Of a DNA stretch of 64,000 bases, positions 49,827 to 58,403 are shown in pieces. The DNA is from Pseudactinotalea suaedae (GTDB taxonomy: Bacteria > Actinomycetota > Actinomycetes > Actinomycetales > Beutenbergiaceae). The position numbers and the translations under genes are program-made. Where the stretch lies: positions 248,001 to 312,000 of the forward strand of contig NZ_WNXY01000007.1 of NCBI RefSeq assembly GCF_009733815.1, read 5' to 3'. The notes below the pieces were generated by a model. That model saw only the letters and a list, made by a program, of their open reading frames with translations. It did not search any database and had not been told where the DNA came from. Numbering within the stretch: the stretch's first letter is position 1; every line of letters begins with the position of its first letter.

Positions 49827-51278
49827 TCAGCCCTCCAGGCCCGGCGCGCTCCCCTCGCGCACGATCGCCAGCACGGCGTCACGGATCTTCTCCATGATGT
49901 CCTCGTCCTCGGCCTCGACGTTGAGCCGCAGCAACGGCTCGGTGTTGGAGCTGCGGAGGTTGAACCACCACTTCGGGGTCGCGTGCCAGTGGTCGAAGGT
50001 GAGGCCGTCGAGCTCGTCGATCACCACCTCGCCGGAGGCGATGTCGTCGGCGAAGGCCGCCAGCACCCGCTGGCGGGCGGCGTCGGCGTCCTCGATGCGC
50101 GAGTTGATCTCCCCCGACGCCGAGTACGGCGTGTACATCTCCGACAGCGCCGAGAGCGGGTGCTCGGAGTCCCGCAGCGCGCGCAGGACGTGGAGCGCCG
50201 CCAGCATGCCGGTGTCGGCGAACCAGAAGTCGCGGAAGTAGTAGTGCGCGGAGTGCTCGCCACCGAACACCGCGTTCTCCTGCGCCATCTGCGCCTTGAT
50301 GAACGAGTGCCCCACCCGGGTACGCACGGTGCGGGCGCCCGCTCCGCCCAGCAGGTCCGGGACCGACCGGGACGTGATCAGGTTGTGGATGACGGTCGCC
50401 TCGCGTCCGGCCTCCTTCTCCTTCTCGACCTCGCGCAGGCCGACCAGCGCCGTGACGGCGCTGGGGCTCATGGCGACACCACGCTCGTCGACGACGAAGC
50501 AGCGGTCGGCGTCGCCGTCGAACGCCAGCCCGATGTCGGCGCCCTGGGCGACCACGGTCGCCTGCAGGTCGACCAGGTTGGCGGGGTCGAGGGGGTTCGC
50601 CTCGTGGTTCGGGAAGGTCCCGTCCAGCTCGAAGTACATCGGCACGATGTCCAGGCCCAGGTCCGGCAGGCCGGCCGCCGTCGACAGCACGGCGGGTGCG
50701 GTCAGCCCGGCCATCCCGTTGCCCGCGTCGATCGCGACCTTGAGCGGGCGGCCACCGCTGATGTCCACGAGCCCGCGGAGCAGCTCGGCGTACTCGGTGA
50801 GCGTCTCCCGCGAGGTGGTCGCGGCCTCGTCCCCGCCCGCGGGGATGCCCTCGTCGAGGTACTGCTCGGCGAGCCGGCGGACGTCGGCCAGCCCGGTGTC
50901 CTGGCCCACGGGGCGCGCCAGCGCGTGGCACATCTTGATGCCGTTGTACTCGGCCGGGTTGTGGCTCGCGGTGAACATCGCCCCCGGGAGACCGAGCGCG
51001 CCGGAGGCGTGGTAGAGCCCGTCCGTGGAGCAGAGACCGATGTGCACGACGGCGACGCCGCGCCAGGCGGCTCCCTCACCGAACGCCGTGGCCAGCTCGG
51101 GCGAAGACTCCCGCATGTCGTAGCCGATGACGATCGAGGCCGCGCCGCTGGGGATGGCGACGACATCGGCGAACGCGGCACCGAGGGCACGCGCGACGTC
51201 GGCGTCCCACTGGTCGGGGACGACGCCCCGCACGTCGTAGGCCTTGACGATGGCGCTCAGATCCGTGGTTGCAGGCAC
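49827..51278 (-). CDS. manB: phosphomannomutase/phosphoglucomutase
   Basis: The 483-residue alpha-D-phosphohexomutase has phosphoserine Ser105 (TASHNPAEYNG), metal ligands Asp254/256/258 (FDGDADR), the sugar loop GEHSAHYYF and the phosphate loop RSSNTEP. It interconverts mannose-1- and mannose-6-phosphate for GDP-mannose supply. The GTG start has TAATCT seven bases upstream. It works with manA at 59661-60845 and sits beside the DUF3499 gene, a common actinobacterial pairing. Confidence 0.94.
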   Translation of the reverse strand: MPATTDLSAIVKAYDVRGVVPDQWDADVARALGAAFADVVAIPSGAASIVIGYDMRESSPELATAFGEGAAWRGVAVVHIGLCSTDGLYHASGALGLPGAMFTASHNPAEYNGIKMCHALARPVGQDTGLADVRRLAEQYLDEGIPAGGDEAATTSRETLTEYAELLRGLVDISGGRPLKVAIDAGNGMAGLTAPAVLSTAAGLPDLGLDIVPMYFELDGTFPNHEANPLDPANLVDLQATVVAQGADIGLAFDGDADRCFVVDERGVAMSPSAVTALVGLREVEKEKEAGREATVIHNLITSRSVPDLLGGAGARTVRTRVGHSFIKAQMAQENAVFGGEHSAHYYFRDFWFADTGMLAALHVLRALRDSEHPLSALSEMYTPYSASGEINSRIEDADAARQRVLAAFADDIASGEVVIDELDGLTFDHWHATPKWWFNLRSSNTEPLLRLNVEAEDEDIMEKIRDAVLAIVREGSAPGLEG

Positions 51279-51285
51279 GGACCGA

Positions 51286-51291
51286 AGATTA
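51286..51291 (-). promoter_or_regulatory. -10 box for leaderless manB transcript
   Basis: TAATCT on the minus strand is seven bases from the GTG at 51278, in the 29-bp gap after the DUF3499 gene. Confidence 0.55.
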
Positions 51292-51307
51292 CGCAGTCGA
51301 AGGCCGT

Positions 51308-51703
51308 TCAGTCGCCTTCGCCACGGATGACACGGAGGTGACCTCGGCGGCCGACCTCGGGGGGAGGCCGCCGTTCCGTGACGGAGGCAGGTGCCCCGAC
51401 GGGCCGTGCGGCGGGCAGGTGCTCCGGCGGCGGCGTCCGCGACGCCTCACGCACCGCATCGGCCAGCGCGAGCAGGTCGTCGCTGCTGGGTGGTGCGGGC
51501 TCGAAGTGGCCGGCGAGCCGGACCACGTCCCAGCCGCGCGGCACCGTGAGCCGTTCGGCGTGGTTGGTGCACAGGTCGTAGCTGTGCGGCTCGGCGTGGG
51601 TCGCCAGCGGCCCCAGCACCGCGGTGGAGTCCGCGTAGACGTAGGTGAGAGTGGCGACAGCGGGGGCAGTGCAGGTCGCACGGGTGCACTGACGGGCTCT
51701 CAC
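51308..51703 (-). CDS. DUF3499 family protein
   Basis: The 131-residue cytoplasmic protein begins VRARQCTRATCTAPA with a paired-cysteine motif and has a second Cys/His site (LCTNHAERL), suggesting zinc binding, as in the actinobacterial DUF3499 family. Its C-terminal third is low-complexity. Function is unknown. The GTG at 51703 has TAGGCT-type symmetry (TAGCCT) seven bases upstream; a longer extension was rejected. It is divergent from the metallopeptidase-family gene. Confidence 0.85.
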   Translation of the reverse strand: MRARQCTRATCTAPAVATLTYVYADSTAVLGPLATHAEPHSYDLCTNHAERLTVPRGWDVVRLAGHFEPAPPSSDDLLALADAVREASRTPPPEHLPAARPVGAPASVTERRPPPEVGRRGHLRVIRGEGD

Positions 51704-51710
51704 GTGCGTG

Positions 51711-51716
51711 AGGCTA
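51711..51716 (-). promoter_or_regulatory. -10 box for leaderless DUF3499 transcript
   Basis: TAGCCT on the minus strand is seven bases from the GTG at 51703. Confidence 0.55.
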
Positions 51717-51772
51717 CCGGGTGCGCCGCGGCTGGCCCGCACCCCACGCCGCCGCGTGGCAGAGTGGGTCTC

Positions 51773-52240
51773 GTGGCGGACCGACCGGGCAGTGAGATCG
51801 CACGGGCACGGATCCCCTCGCGCCGCACGGGTCGTCGGCGCGACCGTCACGGGCGCGGTCCTCGCGGACCGCTGCTGCCGCCACTGATGCCGGCGGCTCG
51901 GACGCGCGCGCAGCAGTTCGACGACGTCGTGCTCGGTGTCGTCGAGACGCTGGAGCGGCGTCTGGGGCGCGACCTCGAGGGCGTCGAGTTCGCCGTCGAG
52001 GAGGTACCGCCGTCCGAGCCCGCTCCCTGGGAGCACGGCGCGATCCCGCTGGGCCGGTACTTCCCGGCGGACGCGGCGGCGGGGCTGACGCACCGGATCG
52101 TCGTGTACCGGCGGCCGGTGGTCGGCCGAGCGGACGGCGCCGAGGACCTCGCGGCGATGGTGCGCGACGTGCTCGTCGAGCAGATCGCCCACATGCTGGG
52201 GCGGCCGCCCGAGGACATCGACGCCGACTACGAGTCCTGA
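51773..52240 (+). CDS. metallopeptidase-family (zincin-like) protein with degenerate active site
   Basis: The 155-residue protein resembles PF06262 minimal zincins: RRRDRHGRGPRGPLLPP, TRAQQFDDVVLGVVE and VRDVLVEQIAHMLG. The zinc-binding HExxH is not intact: the segment reads EQIAH. It may be a non-catalytic member, as often seen in actinobacteria. The GTG at 51773 has a CAGAGT hexamer seven bases upstream. Its last 13 bases overlap the convergent regulator gene. Confidence 0.75.
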   Translation: MADRPGSEIARARIPSRRTGRRRDRHGRGPRGPLLPPLMPAARTRAQQFDDVVLGVVETLERRLGRDLEGVEFAVEEVPPSEPAPWEHGAIPLGRYFPADAAAGLTHRIVVYRRPVVGRADGAEDLAAMVRDVLVEQIAHMLGRPPEDIDADYES

Positions 52241-52815
52241 CCGGGCTGCCGCTGGAGCTCGGGGTTGACCACGGCGAACACCCGCGCGCGCTGCGCCTTC
52301 GCGGGGCGGTCGGCGGGGTCGCGGTCGGCGAGCTGGGCGATCCGCCGGGCGAGGTCGACCGCAAGCGCGTCGAGCTCCTCGGGGGTGGCCCAGACCGTGT
52401 TGGTGATCATCGAGGCGGCACCACGCCAGCGCGCGGGGTCGGCGTGGGCGTGGGAGTAGTACTCCTGCACCCGCTGCGACTCGCGCTCGAGCGTGAGCAG
52501 CGCGAGCTGGTCGGAGGCACGCAGCGCGTCGTGGCGCTCGACGTCGGGCCGGACGTCGTAGCCGCCGGGGACCAGCCGCCAGGGTCGCTCACGGCCACGA
52601 CGGTCGGCGGGCTCGACGAAGCCGTACTTGCCGAGCGTGCGCAGGTGGAAGGAGCAGTTCGCGACCGTCTGGCCGCAGGCCTGCGCGCACTCGGTCGCGG
52701 TCGCCTCGCCCAGCCGGTCGAGCAGCTCGAGGATCTCGAGCCGGACCGGGTGGGCGAGCGCGCGGATCCGTTCCGGACCGCCGCGCGGCGCTGCGGCGCC
52801 GCTGGGCTCGGTCAC
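52228..52815 (-). CDS. ArsR-type winged-helix transcriptional regulator
   Basis: The 195-residue regulator has an ArsR/HTH_20-type winged helix (residues 16-75, ALAHPVRLEILELLDRLGEA and SFHLRTLGKYGFVE) and a C-terminal helical region of unknown ligand (LTLERESQRVQEYYSHAH). No metal-binding cysteine pair is visible. The GTG at 52815 lies one base after the stop of a 46-codon ORF, suggesting translational coupling. A cluster of GTTGC half-sites sits about 100 bp upstream. Confidence 0.82.
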   Translation of the reverse strand: MTEPSGAAAPRGGPERIRALAHPVRLEILELLDRLGEATATECAQACGQTVANCSFHLRTLGKYGFVEPADRRGRERPWRLVPGGYDVRPDVERHDALRASDQLALLTLERESQRVQEYYSHAHADPARWRGAASMITNTVWATPEELDALAVDLARRIAQLADRDPADRPAKAQRARVFAVVNPELQRQPGQDS

Positions 52816-52816
52816 G

Positions 52817-52957
52817 TCAGTGGCGCAGGAGGCTCAGGCTGCCCTGAGCGTGCACGGCGTCGAGACGACGCTCGGCCAGCTCGGCGGTGCGGGCCTCGGC
52901 GTAGGTGGAGAAGGCGGAGGTGAGGACAGCGACGGTGCGGGTCGCGACGGTGGACAT
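52817..52957 (-). CDS. 46-residue small ORF coupled to the ArsR-type gene
   Basis: This short ORF starts MSTVATRTVAVLTSAFSTYA, ends QGSLSLLRH and stops one base before the regulator start. It has an amphipathic, alanine-rich helical character and no recognised family. Its position between the operator cluster and the regulator gives it the look of a real co-transcribed small protein or a leader peptide. There is no other evidence of expression. Confidence 0.45.
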   Translation of the reverse strand: MSTVATRTVAVLTSAFSTYAEARTAELAERRLDAVHAQGSLSLLRH

Positions 52958-53059
52958 GGTCGGTGCTGCTTTCTGCTGACGCTGATGCGATGAAGGTGGC
53001 CCCGCGGCTCGCGTCCTCGCTGCGGGATACCGGTCGTCCCGATGGGGTCGACAGTACGT

Positions 53060-53078
53060 GCAACAGTCGTTGCGCAAC
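53060..53078 (-). promoter_or_regulatory. GTTGC half-site cluster, probable ArsR-type operator
   Basis: GCAAC (53060-53064), GTTGC (53069-53073) and GCAAC (53074-53078) form a perfect 10-bp palindrome GTTGCGCAAC at 53069-53078, plus an adjacent inverted half. They lie about 100 bases upstream of the small ORF, next to TACTGT, a possible -10 box on the minus strand. Confidence 0.5.
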
Positions 53079-53137
53079 GTTCATTCCGCGTCGATGGTGC
53101 GCGACGTCTCATGTGATCCGGGTCCCACCCGGCCCCG

Positions 53138-53155
53138 TCTCGAGAGCTCTCGAGA
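53138..53155 (-). terminator. 18-bp perfect palindrome after the DUF5719 gene
   Basis: TCTCGAGAGCTCTCGAGA is fully self-complementary and sits four bases past the DUF5719 stop codon. CGAGAGCT occurs twice, at 53141-53148 and 53151-53158, so overlapping palindromes are present. It may act as a 3' end hairpin. Confidence 0.45.
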
Positions 53156-53159
53156 GCTG

Positions 53160-54668
53160 TCAGTCGGTGACCCGGACGGCGACGGACTGCTCCGTGTACG
53201 GGTCGTTGACGATCGGGTACGCGGAGATCAGGGAACCGTTCTCGGCATCGCCTGCGACCACCGCGGAGGCGAGGAACCCCTCCCCCTCCAGCAGCACCGC
53301 GATCGTGCCGTCGGGCACCTCGAGCTCGGCGGTGGCTCCGGCCGTGACCGGGACGGTGGACTCCAGGCCCACCTGACCGGCGGCGTCATAGGTGCGCACG
53401 CTCACGTCGGTGTCGGCGGTGCCGGGGTTGGTCACGGTCAGGACGGCGGTGTCCACCAGCCCGCTCGGGACCGGCAGCACACCTGCCGAGACCGGTGCTG
53501 ACGCCGGCAGCCACGCGATGTCGACCGGGGCCGTGTCCGGGTCCTCCTCGCCCGCGGTGCCGGTCCGGGTCAGCTGCACCGCACCGGTGATCGGCACGTC
53601 GGAGGTGACGCGGACGCCGTACAGGCCGGTCGGCACGCCGGCCAGCGAGATGTCGGCGACCGTTCCGGGTTCGATCACCGAGGCCTCGGCACCCGCGAGC
53701 ACCGCGGCACCCTCGGGCCCGAGCATCTCGACCTGGACGGTGGCGGCGTCGACCCCGGGGTTGACCAGCCGCAGCAGCGCGCTCGCGCTGTCGGCGTCGG
53801 ACAGGGCGGACCCGGCGATCGTGAGGTCGGTGGTCGGGTCGGCGGCGGGCCCGACGAGCTCGGTGCCCGCCGGGATCAGTCCGTCGAGCGAGGTGTCCTG
53901 GATCGTGGGGACCACGCGGCCGCCCTCGACGTCGAGGCGGATCGCGATCCGGGGCTCCAGGGAGATCGTCTCGAGCAGCATCGTGCGCACCCCGCCCGCG
54001 GGCACGACCATCGGTGCGATGTCCGGGAGCGGGCCTGTCGCACCCCACCCCGTGAGCGTGACCGAGGCGGTCGTCTCCCCCGGGTTGCTCAGCACGAGCC
54101 GGGCGCTCGCGCCCAGCTGCGTCGATCCCCCGACCAGGACGGCGCTGCTCACCGGCTGCTGGCAGGTGGTCACCGACAGCCCGCGCAGGTCGCCGGCGTC
54201 GGCGCGCGCGACGCTGACGCCGCCCACGAGCGGGACGCCGTCGGCGAACGGCTCGACGACGCCCACGTACGGGTCGGTGACGTCCGGCTGGGACATCGTC
54301 GCGACCGGTCCCGCGGTGCCGGCGTCGCTGCCTGCCTCTGCGATCGGACCGACCGTCATCGTCGGCGCCTCGGAGCTGCCGAGAGCGGTCAGCTCGGCGA
54401 GCGTGGCCACGGCGCCGCCCCCGGTGCCGAGGTCGGGGTCGTAGTCCACATCGTCGCCCGCGGCCGCCGTGGGCAGCGTCGGCGCGGCGGCGCACACCCA
54501 TGTGGTCGCCCCCGCGCCGACGCTCAGCGGCTCGACCTCGATCGCGGTGGTCTCCGGGGGCCCGGCGACCGTGCCGGCGAGCCCGACACCGACGGTCAGG
54601 GCGAGCACGAGCAGACCGCTCAGGACCAGGCCGATCCGACGCAGCACGCCGGCACGTGAGCGTGCCAT
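53160..54668 (-). CDS. DUF5719 family membrane-anchored protein
   Basis: The 502-residue protein has an N-terminal membrane segment (about residues 10-34), then an extracytoplasmic all-beta region with repeated Ig-like or propeller-like units (LVLSNPGETTASVTLTGWG, LRLVNPGVDAATVQVEMLG and LTVTNPGTADTDVSVRTYD). The family is actinobacterial, lies next to the large glycosyltransferase and is of unknown function. Its ATG shares one base with that gene's stop (TGATG), so they are coupled. An 18-bp palindrome lies just after its stop. Confidence 0.78.
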   Translation of the reverse strand: MARSRAGVLRRIGLVLSGLLVLALTVGVGLAGTVAGPPETTAIEVEPLSVGAGATTWVCAAAPTLPTAAAGDDVDYDPDLGTGGGAVATLAELTALGSSEAPTMTVGPIAEAGSDAGTAGPVATMSQPDVTDPYVGVVEPFADGVPLVGGVSVARADAGDLRGLSVTTCQQPVSSAVLVGGSTQLGASARLVLSNPGETTASVTLTGWGATGPLPDIAPMVVPAGGVRTMLLETISLEPRIAIRLDVEGGRVVPTIQDTSLDGLIPAGTELVGPAADPTTDLTIAGSALSDADSASALLRLVNPGVDAATVQVEMLGPEGAAVLAGAEASVIEPGTVADISLAGVPTGLYGVRVTSDVPITGAVQLTRTGTAGEEDPDTAPVDIAWLPASAPVSAGVLPVPSGLVDTAVLTVTNPGTADTDVSVRTYDAAGQVGLESTVPVTAGATAELEVPDGTIAVLLEGEGFLASAVVAGDAENGSLISAYPIVNDPYTEQSVAVRVTD

Positions 54669-57600
54669 CAGCTCTCCTCGTCCATGGGCTCGAGGCGGCG
54701 TCGGCGCGTGGGCAGCGCGATCAGCGCGACCACGACGAACGTGACCACGATCGCGAGGCGCCACGGGCCGGCCAACGGGTCGTCGAACCGCACGACGAGG
54801 TCGCCGCCCGCTCCGGCGGGGACCTGGAACGCCTGCTGCCAGCCGTGGCTGACCGAGCGCAACGGGGCGCCGTCCAGCCATGCGCGCCAGCCGGCAGCAG
54901 GGCGCTCGGACAGCACGAGCGTCGCGGCGTCGGCCACCACCGGGAGCTCGGTGCGGACGTCCACGACACCCGCCGCCACCGGCGTGGTGGTGCCGTCGGC
55001 CGCGACCAGGGCGACACGCGCGACCGACGCCTCCTCCGTGCTCACGCGCCACACGACACCGGAGGCGTTCTCGGTGACGCGTTCCAGCCCGCGCACGCTG
55101 TCCAGCAGCGCGATCAGCCGAGCCCGCGCGACGTCGTCGGTGGTGCTGCCCGTGATGACCGAGTCCAGCGGCGGGACGATCACCACGCCGACGGCGTGGT
55201 CGGCGAGCGCCTCGGCCGCGCCGCTGAGGGTTCCGGTGGCCAGGCCCGCGACGATCCGTTGCAGCGACGCGGTGGCAGGATCCGCCTCGTCACGGTCGAG
55301 GTCCGCGAGCGCGAGCGCCGAGGAGGTCTCGGTCAGCTGCGGTCCCGCGTACCGCCAGAGCTCGGCGTCGACGGTCCCGGCGTCGGTCGCCCACACCGCC
55401 AGCACCCGGGACCTGGCGTCCGAGGCCTGGAGCTCGTCACCGATCGCGGGGACCGGGTCGCTCTGCCGCGTCGTCAGGGTCAGCACCTCACCCCGCAGCA
55501 TGGTGGTCCAGCCGACGGCGGCGAGGCCGATGCCGCCGACCAGCACGATGCTGATCAGCGCCACACCGAGCTGGCGCCACCCGAAGCTGCGGCCGTGCAG
55601 AGCCGCGCGCAGACCGCCGCCACCGATCGCGGTCGCCATCACGAGCCCGAGCAGCAGCAGCGACGTCCCCGGGCCCGCCCAGCCGCGCGCGACGACGTCC
55701 GTGCCGTCGGCCAGCCGGGCGACCCCGATCTCCGCGTAGGGCGCGAGCACGGCCGCGGCCGCACCCAGGGCCGCGACCAGCCAGGCGAGCCGGACGCCGC
55801 GTGCCTGCGCGCCGCCGCGGGCGAGCGCGACCACGGCTGCCACCGCCACCGTGGCCGAGGCAAGGAGCACCAGCCACTGCGAGACCGAGGCGATCCCGGC
55901 TGCCGGCGGGTCCTGCGGCCAGCCCAGCAGCGCGAGCAGCGGCGTCGAGGGCGGGGTGGCGGCCACCGCGCCCGGTCCGGACAGCAGCAACCGCCAGCCG
56001 TCCTCGGCCTGCGCGGCGTAGGTCAGCAGCGGACCGAGCAGCACCAGCGGCGGGATCGCGACGAGCAGCAGCCGCGCCCGGCCCGGCACCCCCCGCCGGG
56101 GCAGCACGATCGCCAGCACGAGCAGGCAGGCCAGGGCCGCCGGCAGCAGCACCGGTGCACCGGCGGCGGCCGCGGCCAGCGCCAGCCCCGCCGCTGCGGC
56201 CGCACCCAGTGAGCCCACCCCGGAGGGGCGGGCGACGATCGTCGCGGTCTCCTCCTCCTCGGCGGCGTACGGCTCGGCGGTGTTGGAGACGATCGCGTGG
56301 GCAGGATCGTCGAGGTCGTCGGGGTCGTCGAACGCGTGGGGGTCCTCGCGCCGGTCGAGGGCCGCCTTCGTGCCGGTCGGGTCGCCTGGCTTCGTCGAGG
56401 ACTCGCCGTCAGGCCCCTCGACGGCGGTGCCCGGCTCGCCGGTGCCCGGCTCGCCGGGGCTCGACTCGCCGGTGCTCGACTCGTCGGTGCTCGCCTCGTC
56501 GGCGCTCGGCTCGCCGGCGCTCGGCTGCGCGGTGTCGGGCTCGTCGCTGTCCGGCTGCTCGGTGCCGGACCTGGACGCGCGGGCCGCCTCGAGCTCGGCC
56601 ACCTCCTCACCCGAGAGGACACGCTGGATCTGGGCGGTCGGGGCGTCGTCGGCGACCGCCGCGAGCGCCGCCAGGCGGCGCTTGCGGACCTCGGCTGCGG
56701 GCGCCGTCGAGACCCGCGGGTCCACCCGGCGGGCACCGACCAGCCCGGACACCACGACGTCGCGGCGGTCCAGACCGAACGCCCGCGCGAGCCCGAGAGC
56801 CACGAGCGGCAGCAGCACGTGCGCGAGCACCGCACCGAGGCGGCCACCCGCGATGGCGAGCACCAGCGGAGGCGCGAGCCCCCAGATGATCGCGGCCCAG
56901 GCGCGCAGCGCGAGCGAGCGCGTCGCCGCGCCCGCGGCGAACCAGGCCGTGAGTGCGGCGAGCGGGATCGCCACCACGACCACCAGGGAGATCGTCACCC
57001 ACACCGGCGTCCCGAAGCTGCCGCCGGTCAGCGCCGACAGCACGCCCAGCACCATGAGGAACGGGTCGGCCGGGGCGCGCCAGCCGTCCCCGGTCGCGAG
57101 CCACGGCGAGGTCGCCGCACGCCACAGCTCCGCGAAGGACACGTCGGCCGGGAGCAGCGAGCCGCCCACCAACGGACCGGAGAACGCGACGGGCGCGAGC
57201 GTGATCGCAGCGACGGCCGCGGCCACGAGCAGCACCCCGCCGAGCACCAGGCGCCGCTTGGTGCCGAGCGCGGCGCGCTCCTTCATCTCCAGCTCCGAGG
57301 GCGCCCGCACGGTGCGCCGCTGCGCCGCGGCCTGCAGCCGTCGGTCGCGCCGCACGCCGGCGACGTCGCCCCAGGTGGCCTGCAGCGGCCGCAGCCGCGC
57401 GCGAGAGCCCGCACGGGTGGTGCGGGCGCGTCGGCGCGCCCGCGCGATCGAGCGCCACCCGCCCAGGGCGGCCAACGGCGCCCACAGCTCGTCGGCGACG
57501 AGCGGCAGCTCCTTCGACACGAGCCGTGCGGCGGCGCGCACCGGCGCGGCGACCAGCGCGAGCAGCGCCACCAGCGGCACGAGGGGCGCGCGCGACTCGC

Positions 57601-58384
57601 TCAGCCGGCTGTGCAGGATCGAGGTGCGTCGCTGCCGGAAGCTGTGCGCGGGCTCGGGCTCGGGCGGGCGCCGCGACTCGCGCCGTCCCCCTCGTAACCC
57701 CCAGTAGCTGGCGCGCGCGTGCCGCACCACGGCGCGCGGCACCACGACCACGCGGTGCCCCGCCAGCCGGGCCCGTCGGCTCAGGTCGCGACCGTCGCCG
57801 AACGGGCCGAGGGCGGGATCCGGTCCGCCCAGGGTCGCGAACACCTCGCGGTCCACGAGCATGCCGGCGGTGCCGACGGCGTCGATGTCCTCGCGGTCGT
57901 CGTGCTGGCCCTGGTCGACCTCGCCGTCCTCGATGCCGGAGAACCGCTGGATGTCACGCGTGTACTGCACGCCGACCGAGATCAGCCGGTCGGGATGGCT
58001 CCAGCCGACCTGCTTGCTGCCGGCGACGGCGATCGACCGGCCGGTCTCCACGACCTGCGTCAGCGCGGCGAGCGCACCCGGCTCGGGTGCCGAGTCGTCG
58101 TGCAGCAGCCACAGCCACGGGGTGTCGACCCCGGCGGCGGCGACCGCGGCGATCACCGCGGGACCGAAGCCCTCGGCTCCCTCGACCGCGACCAGGTGGG
58201 CCACGAGCCCGGCCTCGTCCACCGCGGCCCGCAGCGCGGCGGCATCGGTGTCGGCGTGGGCGAGCACCACCCGGTCGGGTGCGACGGTCTGGGCGGCGAG
58301 CGCCGCGAGCGTCTCGGAGAGGTAGCTGCTGTCCCCGACGACCACGACGACCGCAGTGACGCGGGCACGCGAAGGACGGCTCAT
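54668..58384 (-). CDS. large GT2 family glycosyltransferase membrane protein
   Basis: The 1238-residue fusion has a GT2 domain at about residues 1-240 (VVVVGDSSYLSETLAALAAQ, LLHDDSAPEPGALAAL), then about a dozen membrane helices, a charged cytoplasmic insert (residues 565-700) and a C-terminal extracellular portion. It probably transfers sugars at the membrane for cell-wall polysaccharide. The insert contains a 15-bp tandem repeat coding a five-residue period (EPGTG/EPSAD types). It is coupled to the DUF5719 gene downstream and lies beside whiB. Confidence 0.85.
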   Translation of the reverse strand: MSRPSRARVTAVVVVVGDSSYLSETLAALAAQTVAPDRVVLAHADTDAAALRAAVDEAGLVAHLVAVEGAEGFGPAVIAAVAAAGVDTPWLWLLHDDSAPEPGALAALTQVVETGRSIAVAGSKQVGWSHPDRLISVGVQYTRDIQRFSGIEDGEVDQGQHDDREDIDAVGTAGMLVDREVFATLGGPDPALGPFGDGRDLSRRARLAGHRVVVVPRAVVRHARASYWGLRGGRRESRRPPEPEPAHSFRQRRTSILHSRLSESRAPLVPLVALLALVAAPVRAAARLVSKELPLVADELWAPLAALGGWRSIARARRRARTTRAGSRARLRPLQATWGDVAGVRRDRRLQAAAQRRTVRAPSELEMKERAALGTKRRLVLGGVLLVAAAVAAITLAPVAFSGPLVGGSLLPADVSFAELWRAATSPWLATGDGWRAPADPFLMVLGVLSALTGGSFGTPVWVTISLVVVVAIPLAALTAWFAAGAATRSLALRAWAAIIWGLAPPLVLAIAGGRLGAVLAHVLLPLVALGLARAFGLDRRDVVVSGLVGARRVDPRVSTAPAAEVRKRRLAALAAVADDAPTAQIQRVLSGEEVAELEAARASRSGTEQPDSDEPDTAQPSAGEPSADEASTDESSTGESSPGEPGTGEPGTAVEGPDGESSTKPGDPTGTKAALDRREDPHAFDDPDDLDDPAHAIVSNTAEPYAAEEEETATIVARPSGVGSLGAAAAAGLALAAAAAGAPVLLPAALACLLVLAIVLPRRGVPGRARLLLVAIPPLVLLGPLLTYAAQAEDGWRLLLSGPGAVAATPPSTPLLALLGWPQDPPAAGIASVSQWLVLLASATVAVAAVVALARGGAQARGVRLAWLVAALGAAAAVLAPYAEIGVARLADGTDVVARGWAGPGTSLLLLGLVMATAIGGGGLRAALHGRSFGWRQLGVALISIVLVGGIGLAAVGWTTMLRGEVLTLTTRQSDPVPAIGDELQASDARSRVLAVWATDAGTVDAELWRYAGPQLTETSSALALADLDRDEADPATASLQRIVAGLATGTLSGAAEALADHAVGVVIVPPLDSVITGSTTDDVARARLIALLDSVRGLERVTENASGVVWRVSTEEASVARVALVAADGTTTPVAAGVVDVRTELPVVADAATLVLSERPAAGWRAWLDGAPLRSVSHGWQQAFQVPAGAGGDLVVRFDDPLAGPWRLAIVVTFVVVALIALPTRRRRLEPMDEES
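56426..56560 (-). repeat. coding minisatellite, nine 15-bp units
   Basis: Nine consecutive 15-bp units related to GGTGCCCGGCTCGCC run from 56426 to 56560; the first two are identical. They encode a Ser/Thr/Glu/Pro/Gly pentapeptide array in the glycosyltransferase insert. The copy number could vary between strains without breaking the frame. Confidence 0.8.
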
Positions 58385-58403
58385 GCTGGGGACGGCAATG
58401 CGG

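Noticed and set aside
56426-56560. CRISPR-like array
   Set aside because: The 15-bp units are contiguous with no spacers and keep one reading frame inside a glycosyltransferase gene.
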